Positions 28,823 through 37,979 of a DNA stretch of 64,000 bases are shown here, piece by piece. Source of the DNA: Arthrobacter sp. SLBN-112 (GTDB lineage Bacteria > Actinomycetota > Actinomycetes > Actinomycetales > Micrococcaceae). Below the pieces are notes generated by a model. That model searched no databases and had not been told where the DNA came from. It worked only from the letters and a program-made list of their open reading frames with translations. The stretch covers positions 248,001 to 312,000 of the forward strand of contig NZ_JAUSXY010000001.1 in assembly GCF_030944625.1 (NCBI RefSeq), given 5' to 3'. Position numbers and translations under genes: made by a program. Within the stretch, counting starts at the first letter, position 1; the number at the start of each line of letters is the position of its first letter.

Positions 28823-30310
28823 ATGCAACCAGCTCCAACCCCAACCCGGATCGACAGTCCGGCGGACCAGCAGAAGCCGGCGGACACCGCCGGACGCGTC
28901 CTCAACCGCGGCCTGAACGTGCGGCACATCCGCTTCATGGCCCTGGGCTCCGCCATCGGCACCGGCCTCTTCTACGGCTCCGCATCCGCAATCCAGAAGG
29001 CGGGCCCAGCCGTCCTGCTGGCCTACATCATCGGCGGTGCCGCGGTGTTCATGGTGATGCGCGCCCTCGGAGAGATGGCGGTACGGCACCCGGTGTCCGG
29101 TTCCTTCAGCCAGTACGCGGGACGATACCTCGGACCCCTCGCCGGCTTCGTGACCGGATGGACGTACGTCTTCGAGATGGCCATCGTTGCCATCGCCGAC
29201 GTCACCGCCTTCAGTATCTACATGGGCTTCTGGTTCCCTCAGGTGGACCGCTGGATCTGGGTCCTGGCCGTCATCTGCTTCCTGGCGGCATTGAACCTGC
29301 TCAGCGTCAAGGTCTTCGGCGAACTCGAATTCTGGTTCTCCCTGATCAAGGTCGCGGCAATCATCGCCATGATTGCAGGCGGCGCCGCGATCATCATGTT
29401 CGGATTCCAGGCCGGCGGCTCCACCGTGGCGCCGGGCCTGGGCAACCTGGTTGACCACGGCGGCCTGTTCCCGAACGGCTTCGAAGGCCTGCTGGCGTCC
29501 TTCGCCGTAGTGATGTTCGCCTTCGGCGGGGTCGAGACCCTGGGCATCACGGCAGGTGAAGCGGCAGACCCCAAGAAGGTCATCCCCAAGGCCGTCAACA
29601 CCGTCCCGGTCCGCGTTCTGCTCTTCTACGTCCTGACGCTGGGCGTCCTCATGAGCCTTTTCCCGTGGGACCAGGTGGGCAGCAACGGCAGCCCGTTCGT
29701 CCAGATCTTCAGCGGCCTGGGCATTCCCGCTGCGCCCCACATCCTCAACGCCGTGGTGATCACCGCCGCACTCTCCGCCATCAACAGCGACATTTTCGGC
29801 GCCGGCCGCATCCTCTTTGGACTGTCCAACCAAGGGCAGGCGCCGGCAGCTTTCGGCAAGGTCTCGCGCCACGGCGTCCCTTGGATGACGGTGGTCATGA
29901 TGGCCGGGATCCTGCTGGTGGGCGTGGTCCTCAACGCGGTCATTCCGGAGGACGTGTTCCTGGTCATCGCCTCGATTGCCACCTTTGCCACCGTGTGGGT
30001 CTGGGTGATGATCCTGGCGTCCCACGTGGCAATGAAGCGGGAAATCGCGCGGAACGGCCTGCCGGCGTCGGAATTTCCCTCACCGTGGTGGCCCGCCGCT
30101 TCAGTCCTCACCATCGCTTTCATGGCGCTGGTGATCGCCATCCTGGGCGCCTTCGAGGACACCCGGGTGGCCCTTTACGTGGGCGCAGCCTGGCTCGGGC
30201 TGCTTGTCCTGGCGTATCGGCTGTGGGTCAAGGGGGACGGACGACGCCGGGCCCACCTTGAGGACGAAACGTCGCCGCTGCCGGTGGTCGGGGCCGCCCA
30301 CAACAATTAA
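28823..30310 (+). CDS. Amino acid permease, APC family (proline/histidine-type)
   Basis: 495 residues, about 12 helices. The family entry motif [19 protein letters not shown] is followed by [20 protein letters not shown] and [14 protein letters not shown], as in the AAT family of amino acid/H+ symporters (ProY, GabP, AnsP, CycA). GAGAAGG lies seven bases before the ATG. Proximity to hut genes makes histidine or proline import attractive, but no IclR-type operator is seen before it, so the substrate is open. Ends at a terminator. Confidence 0.92.
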   Translation: MQPAPTPTRIDSPADQQKPADTAGRVLNRGLNVRHIRFMALGSAIGTGLFYGSASAIQKAGPAVLLAYIIGGAAVFMVMRALGEMAVRHPVSGSFSQYAGRYLGPLAGFVTGWTYVFEMAIVAIADVTAFSIYMGFWFPQVDRWIWVLAVICFLAALNLLSVKVFGELEFWFSLIKVAAIIAMIAGGAAIIMFGFQAGGSTVAPGLGNLVDHGGLFPNGFEGLLASFAVVMFAFGGVETLGITAGEAADPKKVIPKAVNTVPVRVLLFYVLTLGVLMSLFPWDQVGSNGSPFVQIFSGLGIPAAPHILNAVVITAALSAINSDIFGAGRILFGLSNQGQAPAAFGKVSRHGVPWMTVVMMAGILLVGVVLNAVIPEDVFLVIASIATFATVWVWVMILASHVAMKREIARNGLPASEFPSPWWPAASVLTIAFMALVIAILGAFEDTRVALYVGAAWLGLLVLAYRLWVKGDGRRRAHLEDETSPLPVVGAAHNN

Positions 30311-30328
30311 TAGAAGCCCGTTCACAGC

Positions 30329-30362
30329 AAGGTGCCCGGCCCCACAAGGGACCGGACACCTT
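30329..30362. terminator. Terminator between permease and quinone reductase genes
   Basis: Interrupted stem AAGGTG/CACCTT and CCGG/CCGG with an ACAA loop, followed by a pyrimidine-rich TTCCTCTT stretch on the plus strand. It lies 19 bases after the permease stop, between convergent genes. Confidence 0.7.
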
Positions 30363-30376
30363 CCTCTTCCGCTGCC

Positions 30377-31240
30377 TTACGCCGTAGCCGCCGCGGACCG
30401 TACTGCTTGGGCGAGCGACGTCGTCGGACGCCCAATGAGCTTCCCGAGGTCACCGGTGCTGACCAGGAGATCACCGCGGGCGATGCCGAGGTCCGAGTCC
30501 GCAAGGATTTCGGCGAACGCCTCCGGCACCCCAACGGAGGTGAGCAGGCCGGCGTAGTCCTTGGCGGGGAGGTCGTTGTAGGTGATGGCCCTGCCCGTGG
30601 CGGCGCTGATCTCCGCGGCGAGGTCGGCCATGCTGAAGGCTTCATCGCCGCCCAACTCGTAGATCTTGCCGGCCTGGCCCTCGGCCACCAGGACCGCTGC
30701 GGCGGCGTGGGCGTAGTCCACCCGCGCAGCACCGCTGACCTTGCCGTCCCCGGCGCTGCCCGCGACCGCACCCTGGGCGAGCGTTCCGGGCAACTGCTCC
30801 GTGTAGTTTTCCAGGTACCAGCCATTGCGGAGCAGCACGAAGGGAACCCCGGACTCGCGCAGAAGGGCCTCGGTGGCCTTGTGCTCACCGGCCAGCAGCA
30901 TGCCGGTGGTGTCCGCGTTGGCGATGCTGGTGTATGCCAGCAGTTCCACGCCTTCAGCCCGGGCTGCCTCGATGACGGTACGGTGCTGTTCGACGCGCTG
31001 GCCCACTTCGCTGCCGGAGATCAGCAGCACCCGCGTTGCCCCCTTGAGTGCGGCGGCGACGGACGCGGCATCGGCGTAGTCCATGGCCTGGACGTTGACA
31101 CCGCGCGCTGCGTAGCCGGCCAGCTTCCCAACGGAACGGCCGGCTGCCACAATCCCGCCGGCGGGCACGCCGCGCTCCAGGAGGGCTTCGATGACGTGCT
31201 GGCCCAGTTGGCCGGTGGCGCCTGTAACAACAATGCTCAC
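30377..31240 (-). CDS. NAD(P)H-dependent quinone reductase-like SDR (Qor2/QorB type)
   Basis: 287 residues. The GTG start at 31240 is chosen because AAAGGA precedes it at six bases and gives the expected N-terminus SIVVTGATGQLGQHVIEALL with the GxxGxxG nucleotide site. NmrA-like atypical SDR; RNGWYLENYTE and YELGGDEAFSMADLA match the QorB/YtfG group that reduces quinones with NADPH (family knowledge). Divergent from an HxlR regulator, the same arrangement as qor2-qorR in Corynebacterium. Confidence 0.88.
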   Translation of the reverse strand: MSIVVTGATGQLGQHVIEALLERGVPAGGIVAAGRSVGKLAGYAARGVNVQAMDYADAASVAAALKGATRVLLISGSEVGQRVEQHRTVIEAARAEGVELLAYTSIANADTTGMLLAGEHKATEALLRESGVPFVLLRNGWYLENYTEQLPGTLAQGAVAGSAGDGKVSGAARVDYAHAAAAVLVAEGQAGKIYELGGDEAFSMADLAAEISAATGRAITYNDLPAKDYAGLLTSVGVPEAFAEILADSDLGIARGDLLVSTGDLGKLIGRPTTSLAQAVRSAAATA

Positions 31241-31314
31241 AATGGATCCTTTCGAGGAATTTTGATCTGTCGAGGAGCACAACCACGGCCCAACTGGAAT
31301 ACTTCCCCAAAGAG

Positions 31315-31353
31315 AGTACGCACTTTGAAGTAAGGTACTGACCTTTAGGTAAG
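31315..31353 (+). promoter_or_regulatory. Divergent qor2/HxlR control region with repeats
   Basis: AT-richer segment containing AAGTAAGGTAC and CTTTAGGTAAG around a short spacer, directly upstream of the HxlR start and between the two divergent genes. Likely holds overlapping promoters and the HxlR binding site. Confidence 0.45.
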
Positions 31354-31362
31354 CTTGTAGGC

Positions 31363-31740
31363 ATGGAAGCTGTTCCGCACGCCGTTCCCCTGCCCCTCGC
31401 TTTTGCCGACGGCGTGTTCCCGGCCGGCTGCCCCAGCAGGTCCCTGCTGGACCACATCACCAGCAAGTGGGGCGTCCTGATCCTGATCGCCCTGTCCGAA
31501 GGTGAGCAGCGCTGGAGTGATTTGCGGCGGCGGGCCGAGGGCATCAGCGAGAAGATGCTGGCACAGACCTTGAAGACGCTCGAGCGGGACGGCCTTGTCA
31601 GCAGGAACGCCCAGCCGGTCATTCCGCCCCGGGTGGACTACAGCCTCACCGAGCGGGGCTATGAGTTGAGCGGGCTCCTGGTGCCGTTGGTGGCGTGGGC
31701 ATTCGAGAACGCCGAGGACATCATCAACGGAAGCCGCTGA
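31363..31740 (+). CDS. HxlR family regulator, QorR-like redox sensor
   Basis: 125 residues, winged-helix HxlR fold. FPAGCPSRSLLDHITSKWGVLILIALS begins with a Cys at about residue 23, the position used by QorR-type regulators to sense oxidants such as diamide (family knowledge), and EKMLAQTLKTLERDGLVSR is the recognition helix region. It probably represses the divergent quinone reductase gene and itself until the Cys is oxidised (inference). Confidence 0.9.
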   Translation: MEAVPHAVPLPLAFADGVFPAGCPSRSLLDHITSKWGVLILIALSEGEQRWSDLRRRAEGISEKMLAQTLKTLERDGLVSRNAQPVIPPRVDYSLTERGYELSGLLVPLVAWAFENAEDIINGSR

Positions 31741-31952
31741 TGCATTCGGGGCCGCCGCAGGATGCGCCGGGCGGCCCGTAAGTAGTCCCAGCCGCGCGAA
31801 ACAAGTACTTGTTACTGGTGTTGCTGATGTGAATAGCGCCTAGCGTGGGCGTACGGTGGCGGCCCGAACGGGAGGACCATCCTCTGCTGGGAGCGTTTCG
31901 CCGACCAACACCGTTAGCGGGCGGCCGGTTGCCGCCTGAAGGAGTGGGTCAC

Positions 31953-32216
31953 ATGGCCAAGGGCTACGTACAGGACCTTTCCGGCATGGGCCGGCCCGTC
32001 AGCCTGGGCGATGCCCTCACGAAAGTATGGCACCGGACCATGGGGGCGGTCAGCCCGCGGTGCCCGTACCGGGTGGGCGACACCGTAATTGGCGACGACC
32101 CCTTCAACGGCAGGCGCGAAGGGGTCGTCGTATGGCAAGACCGCCGGTCGGTGGGACTGAAAACCACCTACGGGGTGTACTTCTATGACCACAGGGTGGT
32201 CAAACCGCTGGACTAG
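31953..32216 (+). CDS. Small unknown protein, 87 residues
   Basis: Not recognised. Basic N-terminus, then PYRVGDTVIGDDPFNGRREG and VGLKTTYGVYFYDHRVVKPLD, a beta-rich pattern like a small SH3/KOW-type domain. GAAGGAG lies eight bases before the ATG at 31953, which supports this start over an upstream frame. Its 210-base leader (31741-31952) is long and can form a GGCGGCCGGTTGCCGCC hairpin. It runs convergent with bdhA with only seven bases between the stops. Confidence 0.75.
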   Translation: MAKGYVQDLSGMGRPVSLGDALTKVWHRTMGAVSPRCPYRVGDTVIGDDPFNGRREGVVVWQDRRSVGLKTTYGVYFYDHRVVKPLD

Positions 32217-32223
32217 CGGGGAG

Positions 32224-32973
32224 CTACCGCGCGGACCAGCCACCGTCCATGGTGTAGCTGGCACCCGTAACCATGCCGGCACTCTCTGATGCCAGCCACG
32301 CCACCAGGGACGCCACTTCATCCGGCTCCACCAGGCGCTTGATGGCCGATTCGGTGAGCATCACCTTGGCCAGGACCTCAGACTCGTCGATCCCGTGCAC
32401 CTGGGCCTGGTCCGCAATCTGCTTCTCCACCAGCGGTGTGCGCACGTAGCCCGGGTTCACGCAGTTGGAGGTAACCCCGTGCTCCCCGCCTTCCAGCGCC
32501 GTCACCTTGCTCAGCCCTTCCAGGCCGTGCTTGGCAGATACATATGCGCTCTTGAACGGGGAGGCCCGGATACCGTGCACCGAGGACACGTTGATGATGC
32601 GGCCAAACTTGTTGGCGTACATGTGCGGCAGTGCGGCACGGACCAGCAGGAACGGCGCCTCCAGCATCAGGGTGATGATCCTGCGGAAGTCCGCCGGATC
32701 GAAGTCCTCAATGGGATTGATGCGCTGGATTCCAGCGTTGTTCACCAGGATGTCCACATCGAGGTTGAGGGTGGCCAGGGCATCCACGTCCAGGAGGTCT
32801 ACGGCCCACGCGGTGCCGCCCACCTCGTCGGCGAGCTTGGCAGCTGCGGCGGAGTCGACGTCGGCCACCACCACTTTCGCCCCTTGGGCCGCGAGGGCAC
32901 GCACGCATGCGGCTCCGATTCCGCTGGCACCGCCGGTGACCAGCGCCTTGCGTCCATTCAACGTGTTATCCAT
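32224..32973 (-). CDS. bdhA: 3-Hydroxybutyrate dehydrogenase
   Basis: 249-residue classical SDR that oxidises 3-hydroxybutyrate to acetoacetate with NAD+. Visible: the cofactor loop TGGASGIG, the NNAG motif, the catalytic Ser in INVSSVHG and Tyr/Lys in SAYVSAKHGLEG. VNPGYVRTPLVEKQIADQA is characteristic of the 3HB group. GAAGGAG precedes the ATG. It lies downstream of an MHS symporter gene, with a short tandem repeat between, and a LysR regulator is divergent from that pair, so this looks like a 3HB or ketone-body uptake and oxidation unit. Confidence 0.92.
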   Translation of the reverse strand: MDNTLNGRKALVTGGASGIGAACVRALAAQGAKVVVADVDSAAAAKLADEVGGTAWAVDLLDVDALATLNLDVDILVNNAGIQRINPIEDFDPADFRRIITLMLEAPFLLVRAALPHMYANKFGRIINVSSVHGIRASPFKSAYVSAKHGLEGLSKVTALEGGEHGVTSNCVNPGYVRTPLVEKQIADQAQVHGIDESEVLAKVMLTESAIKRLVEPDEVASLVAWLASESAGMVTGASYTMDGGWSAR

Positions 32974-33000
32974 TGCAGTTCTCCTTCATCCGCCCAAACG

Positions 33001-33036
33001 GTCCAACGGCTCCAACGGCTCCAACGGCTCCAGCAG
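33001..33036. repeat. 9-bp tandem repeat upstream of bdhA
   Basis: Four consecutive copies of a 9-base unit CTCCAACGG (first and last imperfect) between the symporter stop codon and the bdhA leader. It could vary in copy number by slippage and alter the bdhA leader spacing. Confidence 0.75.
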
Positions 33037-33037
33037 C

Positions 33038-34417
33038 TTAGCGGCGGCCGGCCGGAAGCAGTCCTTCGCGGGTGGCGTCTTCCTTGTCCACGTCCTCCAG
33101 GGCGATCCCCTTGGTTTCCTTCAGGCTCAGCACGGCCACCGTGGTGATGGCGCAGGCGATGACCAGGTAGATGGCCGTCGGCAGCCATGAGCCGGTGTCC
33201 TTCAGCCACTGGGTGGCCAGGAGCGGCGCCAGTGAGCCGGCAAAGATGGACGTGACCTGCGAGCCGAGGGACGCGCCGGAGTACCGCATGCGGGTGGGGA
33301 ACATTTCCGCCATGATGGCCGGCTGTCCGGCGTACATCAGGCCGTGCAGGCACAGGCCGATAGTGACGGCGAGGACAATGACCACGGCGTTGCGGGTATC
33401 GAACATGGGGAAGGCGAAGAACGGCCAGGTGGCACCGAGGATGGCGCCGGCCAGGTAGACGGGCTTGCGGCCGATCCGGTCCGCCAGGCGGCCGTACTGC
33501 GGGATGATCGCGAAGTGGATGACGTGCGCGATCAGCAGTGCCAGCAGCAGCGACGAGGTGTCGTACTTGTGCACGCTCTTGAGGTAGACGATCGCGAAGC
33601 TGACAACCAGGTAGTACATGATGTTTTCCGCGAACCGCAGGCCCATGGCCTGGAAGATGCCCTTGGGGTACTTGCGGACAACTTCGAACACGCCATAGCT
33701 GACGGCCTGTTCCTTCTCCACCAGTTCTTTGGCTTCGAGGAAGATGGGTGACTCGCTGACGTTGGTGCGGATGTAGTAGCCCACAAAGACGATCACTGCG
33801 GAGAGCCAGAAGGCCACGCGCCAGCCCCAGCCGAGGAACGCCTCGCTGCTAAGGGTGGTGGACATGATGTAGAGCACCAGGGTGGCCAGCAGATTGCCCA
33901 CCGGGACCGCGGCCTGGGGCCAGCTGGACCAGAAGGCGCGGGTCTTGTTCGGGCTGTGTTCGGCCACGAGGAGGACGGCGCCGCCCCATTCACCGCCGAG
34001 TGCGAAGCCCTGGATGAACCGGAGCGCCACCAGCAGGGCGGGGGCCAGGTATCCGATGTCGGCGAAGCCGGGGAGGCAGCCCATCAGGAAGGTGGACACG
34101 CCGATGATGACGATCGTCAGCTGCAGAGTGGGCTTGCGGCCGAGCTTGTCGCCGATCTGGCCGAAGACGATGCCGCCCAGCGGCCGGGCAATGAAGCCCA
34201 CCGCGTAGGTCAGGAAGGCTTGGATGATTCCGTCCAGGTCATTGCCGGTAGACGGGAAGAAGTACTTGCCAAAGACCAAGGTGGCGGCGGTGGCGTACAA
34301 GAAGAACTCGTACCACTCCACCACCGTCCCCACCATGGAGGCGGCAACGATTTTCTTCAGTCCCGATCCTTTGGGTGCATACCTGGCTTCGTTTGCCTGG
34401 CTGTGCTCAACGCTCAT
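33038..34417 (-). CDS. MFS transporter, metabolite:H+ symporter (MHS) family
   Basis: 459 residues, 12 helices. MVGTVVEWYEFFLYATAATLVFGKYFFP is the MHS family signature (ShiA, ProP, KgtP), and GFIARPLGGIVFGQIGDKLGRKP is the MFS loop 2-3 motif. The ATG at 34417 has GAGGAG just upstream; the longer open frame runs into the LysR gene and is rejected. Likely imports 3-hydroxybutyrate or another small organic acid, judged from the neighbouring bdhA (inference). Confidence 0.92.
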   Translation of the reverse strand: MSVEHSQANEARYAPKGSGLKKIVAASMVGTVVEWYEFFLYATAATLVFGKYFFPSTGNDLDGIIQAFLTYAVGFIARPLGGIVFGQIGDKLGRKPTLQLTIVIIGVSTFLMGCLPGFADIGYLAPALLVALRFIQGFALGGEWGGAVLLVAEHSPNKTRAFWSSWPQAAVPVGNLLATLVLYIMSTTLSSEAFLGWGWRVAFWLSAVIVFVGYYIRTNVSESPIFLEAKELVEKEQAVSYGVFEVVRKYPKGIFQAMGLRFAENIMYYLVVSFAIVYLKSVHKYDTSSLLLALLIAHVIHFAIIPQYGRLADRIGRKPVYLAGAILGATWPFFAFPMFDTRNAVVIVLAVTIGLCLHGLMYAGQPAIMAEMFPTRMRYSGASLGSQVTSIFAGSLAPLLATQWLKDTGSWLPTAIYLVIACAITTVAVLSLKETKGIALEDVDKEDATREGLLPAGRR

Positions 34418-34444
34418 GGTTCTCCTCAGTGTCCACATTGACAC

Positions 34445-34463
34445 GTGCTGTGATCTCCAGCAC
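34445..34463. promoter_or_regulatory. Inverted repeat in the symporter/LysR divergent region
   Basis: GTGCTG-N7-CAGCAC, 28 bases before the symporter start. A plausible LysR-type half of the control site or a second operator. Confidence 0.45.
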
Positions 34464-34484
34464 AAGTGACTCAGATGAGTATTA

Positions 34485-34502
34485 CTGCACAAACTTTTGC
34501 AG
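34485..34502. promoter_or_regulatory. Second inverted repeat in the symporter/LysR divergent region
   Basis: CTGCA-N8-TGCAG with perfect arms, 26 bases before the LysR start codon. Fits the usual LysR autoregulatory site position. Confidence 0.5.
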
Positions 34503-34527
34503 TTCAATGCCCAAAGAGGCACCCGGC

Positions 34528-35439
34528 ATGTGCACAATTGCAGATATGAACGCGCACCCCGACGACCTGCTGATCCTCCTGGCGGTGTCCCGCTCAGCAA
34601 AATTCACGACGGCGGCCCAAGCCCTCGGTTTGAACCACACCACCGTCTCGCGCAGGATCGCCGCACTGGAGAAATCGCTCGGCGGCAGGGTGCTGTCCCG
34701 CGCCTCCGGCGGCTGGGAACTCACGGAACTGGGCGAACGGGCGGTGCACGCGGCGGAACAGGTCGAAGCGGTGCTGGGCACGCTGGGACCGGCCGGCCAG
34801 GCACCCGACCCGATTACCGGCGTCGTCCGCATGACTGCTACCGACGGCTTTAGTGCCTACATTGCGGCCCCGGCTGTGGCTCGGCTGCGCCGGGACCATC
34901 CGGGCCTGAGCGTGGAGGTGGTGACCATGACCCGCCGGGCACTGCAGCAGCGCTCCGGGCTGGACATCGAGGTGGTGGTGGGCGAGCCGCAGGTACACCG
35001 CGCGGAGGCCGTCCGGTTGGGCGAATACCGGCTGGGAATGTACGCCTCCCGCGCTTACCTCGCCGAACACGGCGTCCCGGCCACCGTGGCGGAACTTAAT
35101 GAGCATCCCCTGGTCTATTTCGTGGATTCGATGCTCCAGGTGGACGATCTCGATGCGCCGCGGCGGCTGGTTCCGGCCATGCGCGAGGGCCTGACCTCCA
35201 CGAACGTGTTCGTCCATGTGGAGGCCACCCGGGCCGGCGCCGGCGTCGGATTCCTGCCGTGCTTCATGGGCGATCTCCATGACGACCTGGTCCGGCTGTT
35301 GCCCGATCAAATCGGTGAGCTGCTGCCTTACTGGATGGTCCTGCGCCCGGACTCGCTCCGCCGGCCGGCCGTGGCCGCCGTCGTGCAGGCCCTTCGCGAG
35401 CGGATGGACGAGCACCGCGGCGCCCTCCTGGGCCGCTGA
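34528..35439 (+). CDS. LysR family transcriptional regulator
   Basis: 303 residues (297 if the second ATG at 34546 is used). N-terminal helix-turn-helix, LLILLAVSRSAKFTTAAQALGLNHTTVSRRIAALEKSLG, and a periplasmic-binding-like effector domain. AAAGAGG lies eight bases before the first ATG, which favours it; the second ATG has no ribosome site. Divergent from the MHS symporter and bdhA, which it probably controls. Note FVHVEATRAGAGVGFLPCFMGD near the C-terminus, a conserved LysR segment. Confidence 0.9.
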   Translation: MCTIADMNAHPDDLLILLAVSRSAKFTTAAQALGLNHTTVSRRIAALEKSLGGRVLSRASGGWELTELGERAVHAAEQVEAVLGTLGPAGQAPDPITGVVRMTATDGFSAYIAAPAVARLRRDHPGLSVEVVTMTRRALQQRSGLDIEVVVGEPQVHRAEAVRLGEYRLGMYASRAYLAEHGVPATVAELNEHPLVYFVDSMLQVDDLDAPRRLVPAMREGLTSTNVFVHVEATRAGAGVGFLPCFMGDLHDDLVRLLPDQIGELLPYWMVLRPDSLRRPAVAAVVQALRERMDEHRGALLGR

Positions 35440-35448
35440 AGACGATAA

Positions 35449-36414
35449 CTACGTGGGCCCACGCCCGCCGGGTTCCCTGGCCGAGCTTGCGAGGTTAGGG
35501 TGCGGGTGGGGAGGGTCGTGGCGGACCGGTGCCCCGGCGGCGAAGGCCCGGACCTGGGCGTCATCCCAGAGATGGGCGGGGACGGCACCGCCCAGGAGCC
35601 GGCGCCGCAGCTGGGGATCGCCGCCGAACGGCACGTCGCTGCCGGCCATGACCATGTTGCCGTAGCGCCGGCCCTTCAGCATGGCGGGGTCGGCAATGAT
35701 CACCGTGTGTTTGAAGGCTGCGGCGATGGTGGCGGCATCCTCCCGCGCGTTCTTGAGGTCGGGCGCGTCCCCCGAGTTGGCCACGTACAGGCCGCCCGGA
35801 GCCAGGACCCGCTTGGCGTGGGCGGTGAATTCGGCGGTGGTAAGCGGCCGTGGGGTGAAGGCCCCGGCGAAGACATCGCGGATGATGAAGTCCCGGGTGT
35901 GCTCCGTGAGGGTTTCGGTCACGGCCCGGGCCTCCCCCACCCGAATACGGAGCAGGGGTGCCTTGGGAAGGTCGAACCAGCCGCGCACGTATTCGGCGAG
36001 CTTGCCGTCCAGTTCCACCACCACCTGCCGGGCGTCGGGGTAGGCGGCGGAGAAATAGCGCGCCATGGAGCACGCGCCTCCGCCCAGGTGCAGGCCGCGG
36101 AGCTTGTGCGCGGTCCCGCCAGGAGCTGCGGCCGTGGAGGACGGCGGCCAGCGGGACTCAATGAGCGCCGCCATCCAGCGCATGTACTCAAAGTCCAGGA
36201 ACAGGGGGTCGGCGAGGTCGATGTGCGAGCTCATGACACCGTTAATCTTCAGCAGCCACCCGGTGGAGTTGTCCTGGTCCGCGATCAGCTCGCAGTCCCC
36301 GGTGTCAATGTAATACACGCCTTCCACGGGACCGTCCGGCGCCGCACCCTTCGGCACCTCCACCACGCCTGCTCCGGACCGGCCGCGGCCTCCCGGCTTT
36401 GCACGTTTGGCCAT
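35449..36414 (-). CDS. Spermidine synthase-like methyltransferase-fold protein
   Basis: 321 residues. The spermidine synthase-like fold is visible: an N-terminal beta region (DNSTGWLLKINGVMSSHIDL), the nucleotide-binding HLGGGACSMARYFSAAYP with acidic VVVELDG, and later RDFIIRDVFAGAF. It lacks the fused membrane domain found in some relatives. The polyamine assignment is by family only; many actinobacterial members have unknown substrates. Convergent with the LysR gene and 32 bases downstream of the heptose operon on the same strand. Confidence 0.82.
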   Translation of the reverse strand: MAKRAKPGGRGRSGAGVVEVPKGAAPDGPVEGVYYIDTGDCELIADQDNSTGWLLKINGVMSSHIDLADPLFLDFEYMRWMAALIESRWPPSSTAAAPGGTAHKLRGLHLGGGACSMARYFSAAYPDARQVVVELDGKLAEYVRGWFDLPKAPLLRIRVGEARAVTETLTEHTRDFIIRDVFAGAFTPRPLTTAEFTAHAKRVLAPGGLYVANSGDAPDLKNAREDAATIAAAFKHTVIIADPAMLKGRRYGNMVMAGSDVPFGGDPQLRRRLLGGAVPAHLWDDAQVRAFAAGAPVRHDPPHPHPNLASSAREPGGRGPT

Positions 36415-36446
36415 TACCGGCGCCCGCCTTCAGTCATGGTTCAACC

Positions 36447-37979
36447 CTAGTTGCTTGGCACTGCCCCTTCACCGTCCCGGATCCGGTTCACCACGGCGGT
36501 GGTGGACCGTTCGGCCACGTAGTCGAGAATGGCAACACGGCCGCCGCACTCCTCCACCGCTGGAGTTTCCGCCAGCATCCCGGGCGTGTAGTCACCTCCC
36601 TTGGCGTACACTTCCGGCCGCAGGCGCCGGATCAGCGGGACGGCTGTTGGCGTATCGAACACCGTCACGTAGTCCACGCAGCTCAGCGCGGCCACCACGG
36701 CGGCCCGGTCGGCCACGCTGTTGATGGGCCTGCCCGCGCCCTTGAGGCGGCGCACGGATTCGTCGCTGTTGAGCGCCACCACCAGGATGTCGCCCAGCTG
36801 CTTGGCCTGGTTAAGGTAGCGGGTGTGGCCGCTGTGCAGTACGTCGAAACAGCCATTCGTCAGCACGATCCGCTGGCCCTGGGCCCGGTGCAGCTCCAGC
36901 TGCCGCTCCAACTCGTCCTCACCCAGCGCCGCATCCGCGAACGCCTTGAGGTACCGGCTGAGCTGGGCGGTGCTGCACACCGACGTTCCGGGCTGGTGGA
37001 CCACGACGTCGGCAGCGGACTGGGCGAGGTCCAGGCTGGCCGTCAGCGGCAGCCCGGCCGCGCGGGCCAACGTCAGGGCTGCGACGAACGTATCGCCCGC
37101 CCCGGATGCCTGCTTCTCGGCTGCCGGCCGGGCCCAGGTCCGGTGACTGACGCCGTCGCCGGTCAACAGGACGGTGCCGTCCCGGTCCAGGGTCACTACT
37201 ACCCCGCCGGAACCGGTCCTTTCCAGGAGCACGGCCGACTCCGCCGCCACGGCGTCCACCCTGCCCTGGCCCTCCGGCAGCTTCCGGTCCAGCAGGCGCG
37301 CCGCCTCCTGTGCATTCGGCGTCACCAGGTCAGGCTGTAGAGCGGCCCAAGGGCGGGGATCGTGGGCGTCCACCACCACCAGCGGGCGGTCGGCGCGCCC
37401 CGCGCGCCTTCCCAGCGCATCTGCCAGCGCCGGGCGGACCGGGCCCGCCACCACGCCGGTGCCGTAGTCGCACACCAGCACGGCATCCTGGCGTTCGACG
37501 GCGGCACGCACCGAGGCGGCGAGCGCGGCGATGGCGTCGTCCGGGACAGTCCGGGCCGAGTCGTCGAGGCGCAGCATCACCTGGCCGCCGCTGCTGATCC
37601 TGATCTTGGTGGTGGTGACCATGTCCGGATGGACGTGGAGGTGCCGGACGTCGATGCCGGCCGCGGCAAGTTGGCTGCGCAGGCGCTCTCCGGCGTCGTC
37701 GGCCCCGATAATTCCGGCCACGGATACCCTGGCGCCCAGGGCGGCCAGGTTCATGGCCGTATTCGCTGCTCCGCCCGGAACCGATTCGCGGGTCCGGATA
37801 TCCACCACGGGCGCGGGGGCTTCCCGGCAGAGCCGTTCGATGCTGCCGTTCCACCAGCCGTCCAGGATTACGTCGCCGATGACCAGGATGGGCGGCTGTT
37901 CGGCAGCAAGCCTGCCGGGCAGCCACTCGGACAGCGCCCGCTGGGTGGAGAGGTCGGACGGTTCCCGGAATCCGTTCAT
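36447..37979 (-). CDS. HldE-like heptose 7-phosphate kinase / heptose 1-phosphate nucleotidyltransferase (copy 1)
   Basis: 510 residues, full bifunctional HldE architecture. An N-terminal PfkB kinase (about 20-340) has VIGDVILDGWW, VPGGAANTAMNLAALGA and the catalytic loop SGAGDTF. The C-terminal nucleotidyltransferase has TNGCFDVLHSGHTRYL (HxGH) and GGDYTPGML. HldE phosphorylates D-glycero-D-manno-heptose 7-phosphate at C1 and, after a phosphatase step, adds AMP (family knowledge). It is the last gene of the heptose operon, with a four-base overlap with the aldehyde dehydrogenase gene. A second copy lies 2.3 kb upstream; the two are clearly diverged. Confidence 0.92.
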   Translation of the reverse strand: MNGFREPSDLSTQRALSEWLPGRLAAEQPPILVIGDVILDGWWNGSIERLCREAPAPVVDIRTRESVPGGAANTAMNLAALGARVSVAGIIGADDAGERLRSQLAAAGIDVRHLHVHPDMVTTTKIRISSGGQVMLRLDDSARTVPDDAIAALAASVRAAVERQDAVLVCDYGTGVVAGPVRPALADALGRRAGRADRPLVVVDAHDPRPWAALQPDLVTPNAQEAARLLDRKLPEGQGRVDAVAAESAVLLERTGSGGVVVTLDRDGTVLLTGDGVSHRTWARPAAEKQASGAGDTFVAALTLARAAGLPLTASLDLAQSAADVVVHQPGTSVCSTAQLSRYLKAFADAALGEDELERQLELHRAQGQRIVLTNGCFDVLHSGHTRYLNQAKQLGDILVVALNSDESVRRLKGAGRPINSVADRAAVVAALSCVDYVTVFDTPTAVPLIRRLRPEVYAKGGDYTPGMLAETPAVEECGGRVAILDYVAERSTTAVVNRIRDGEGAVPSN

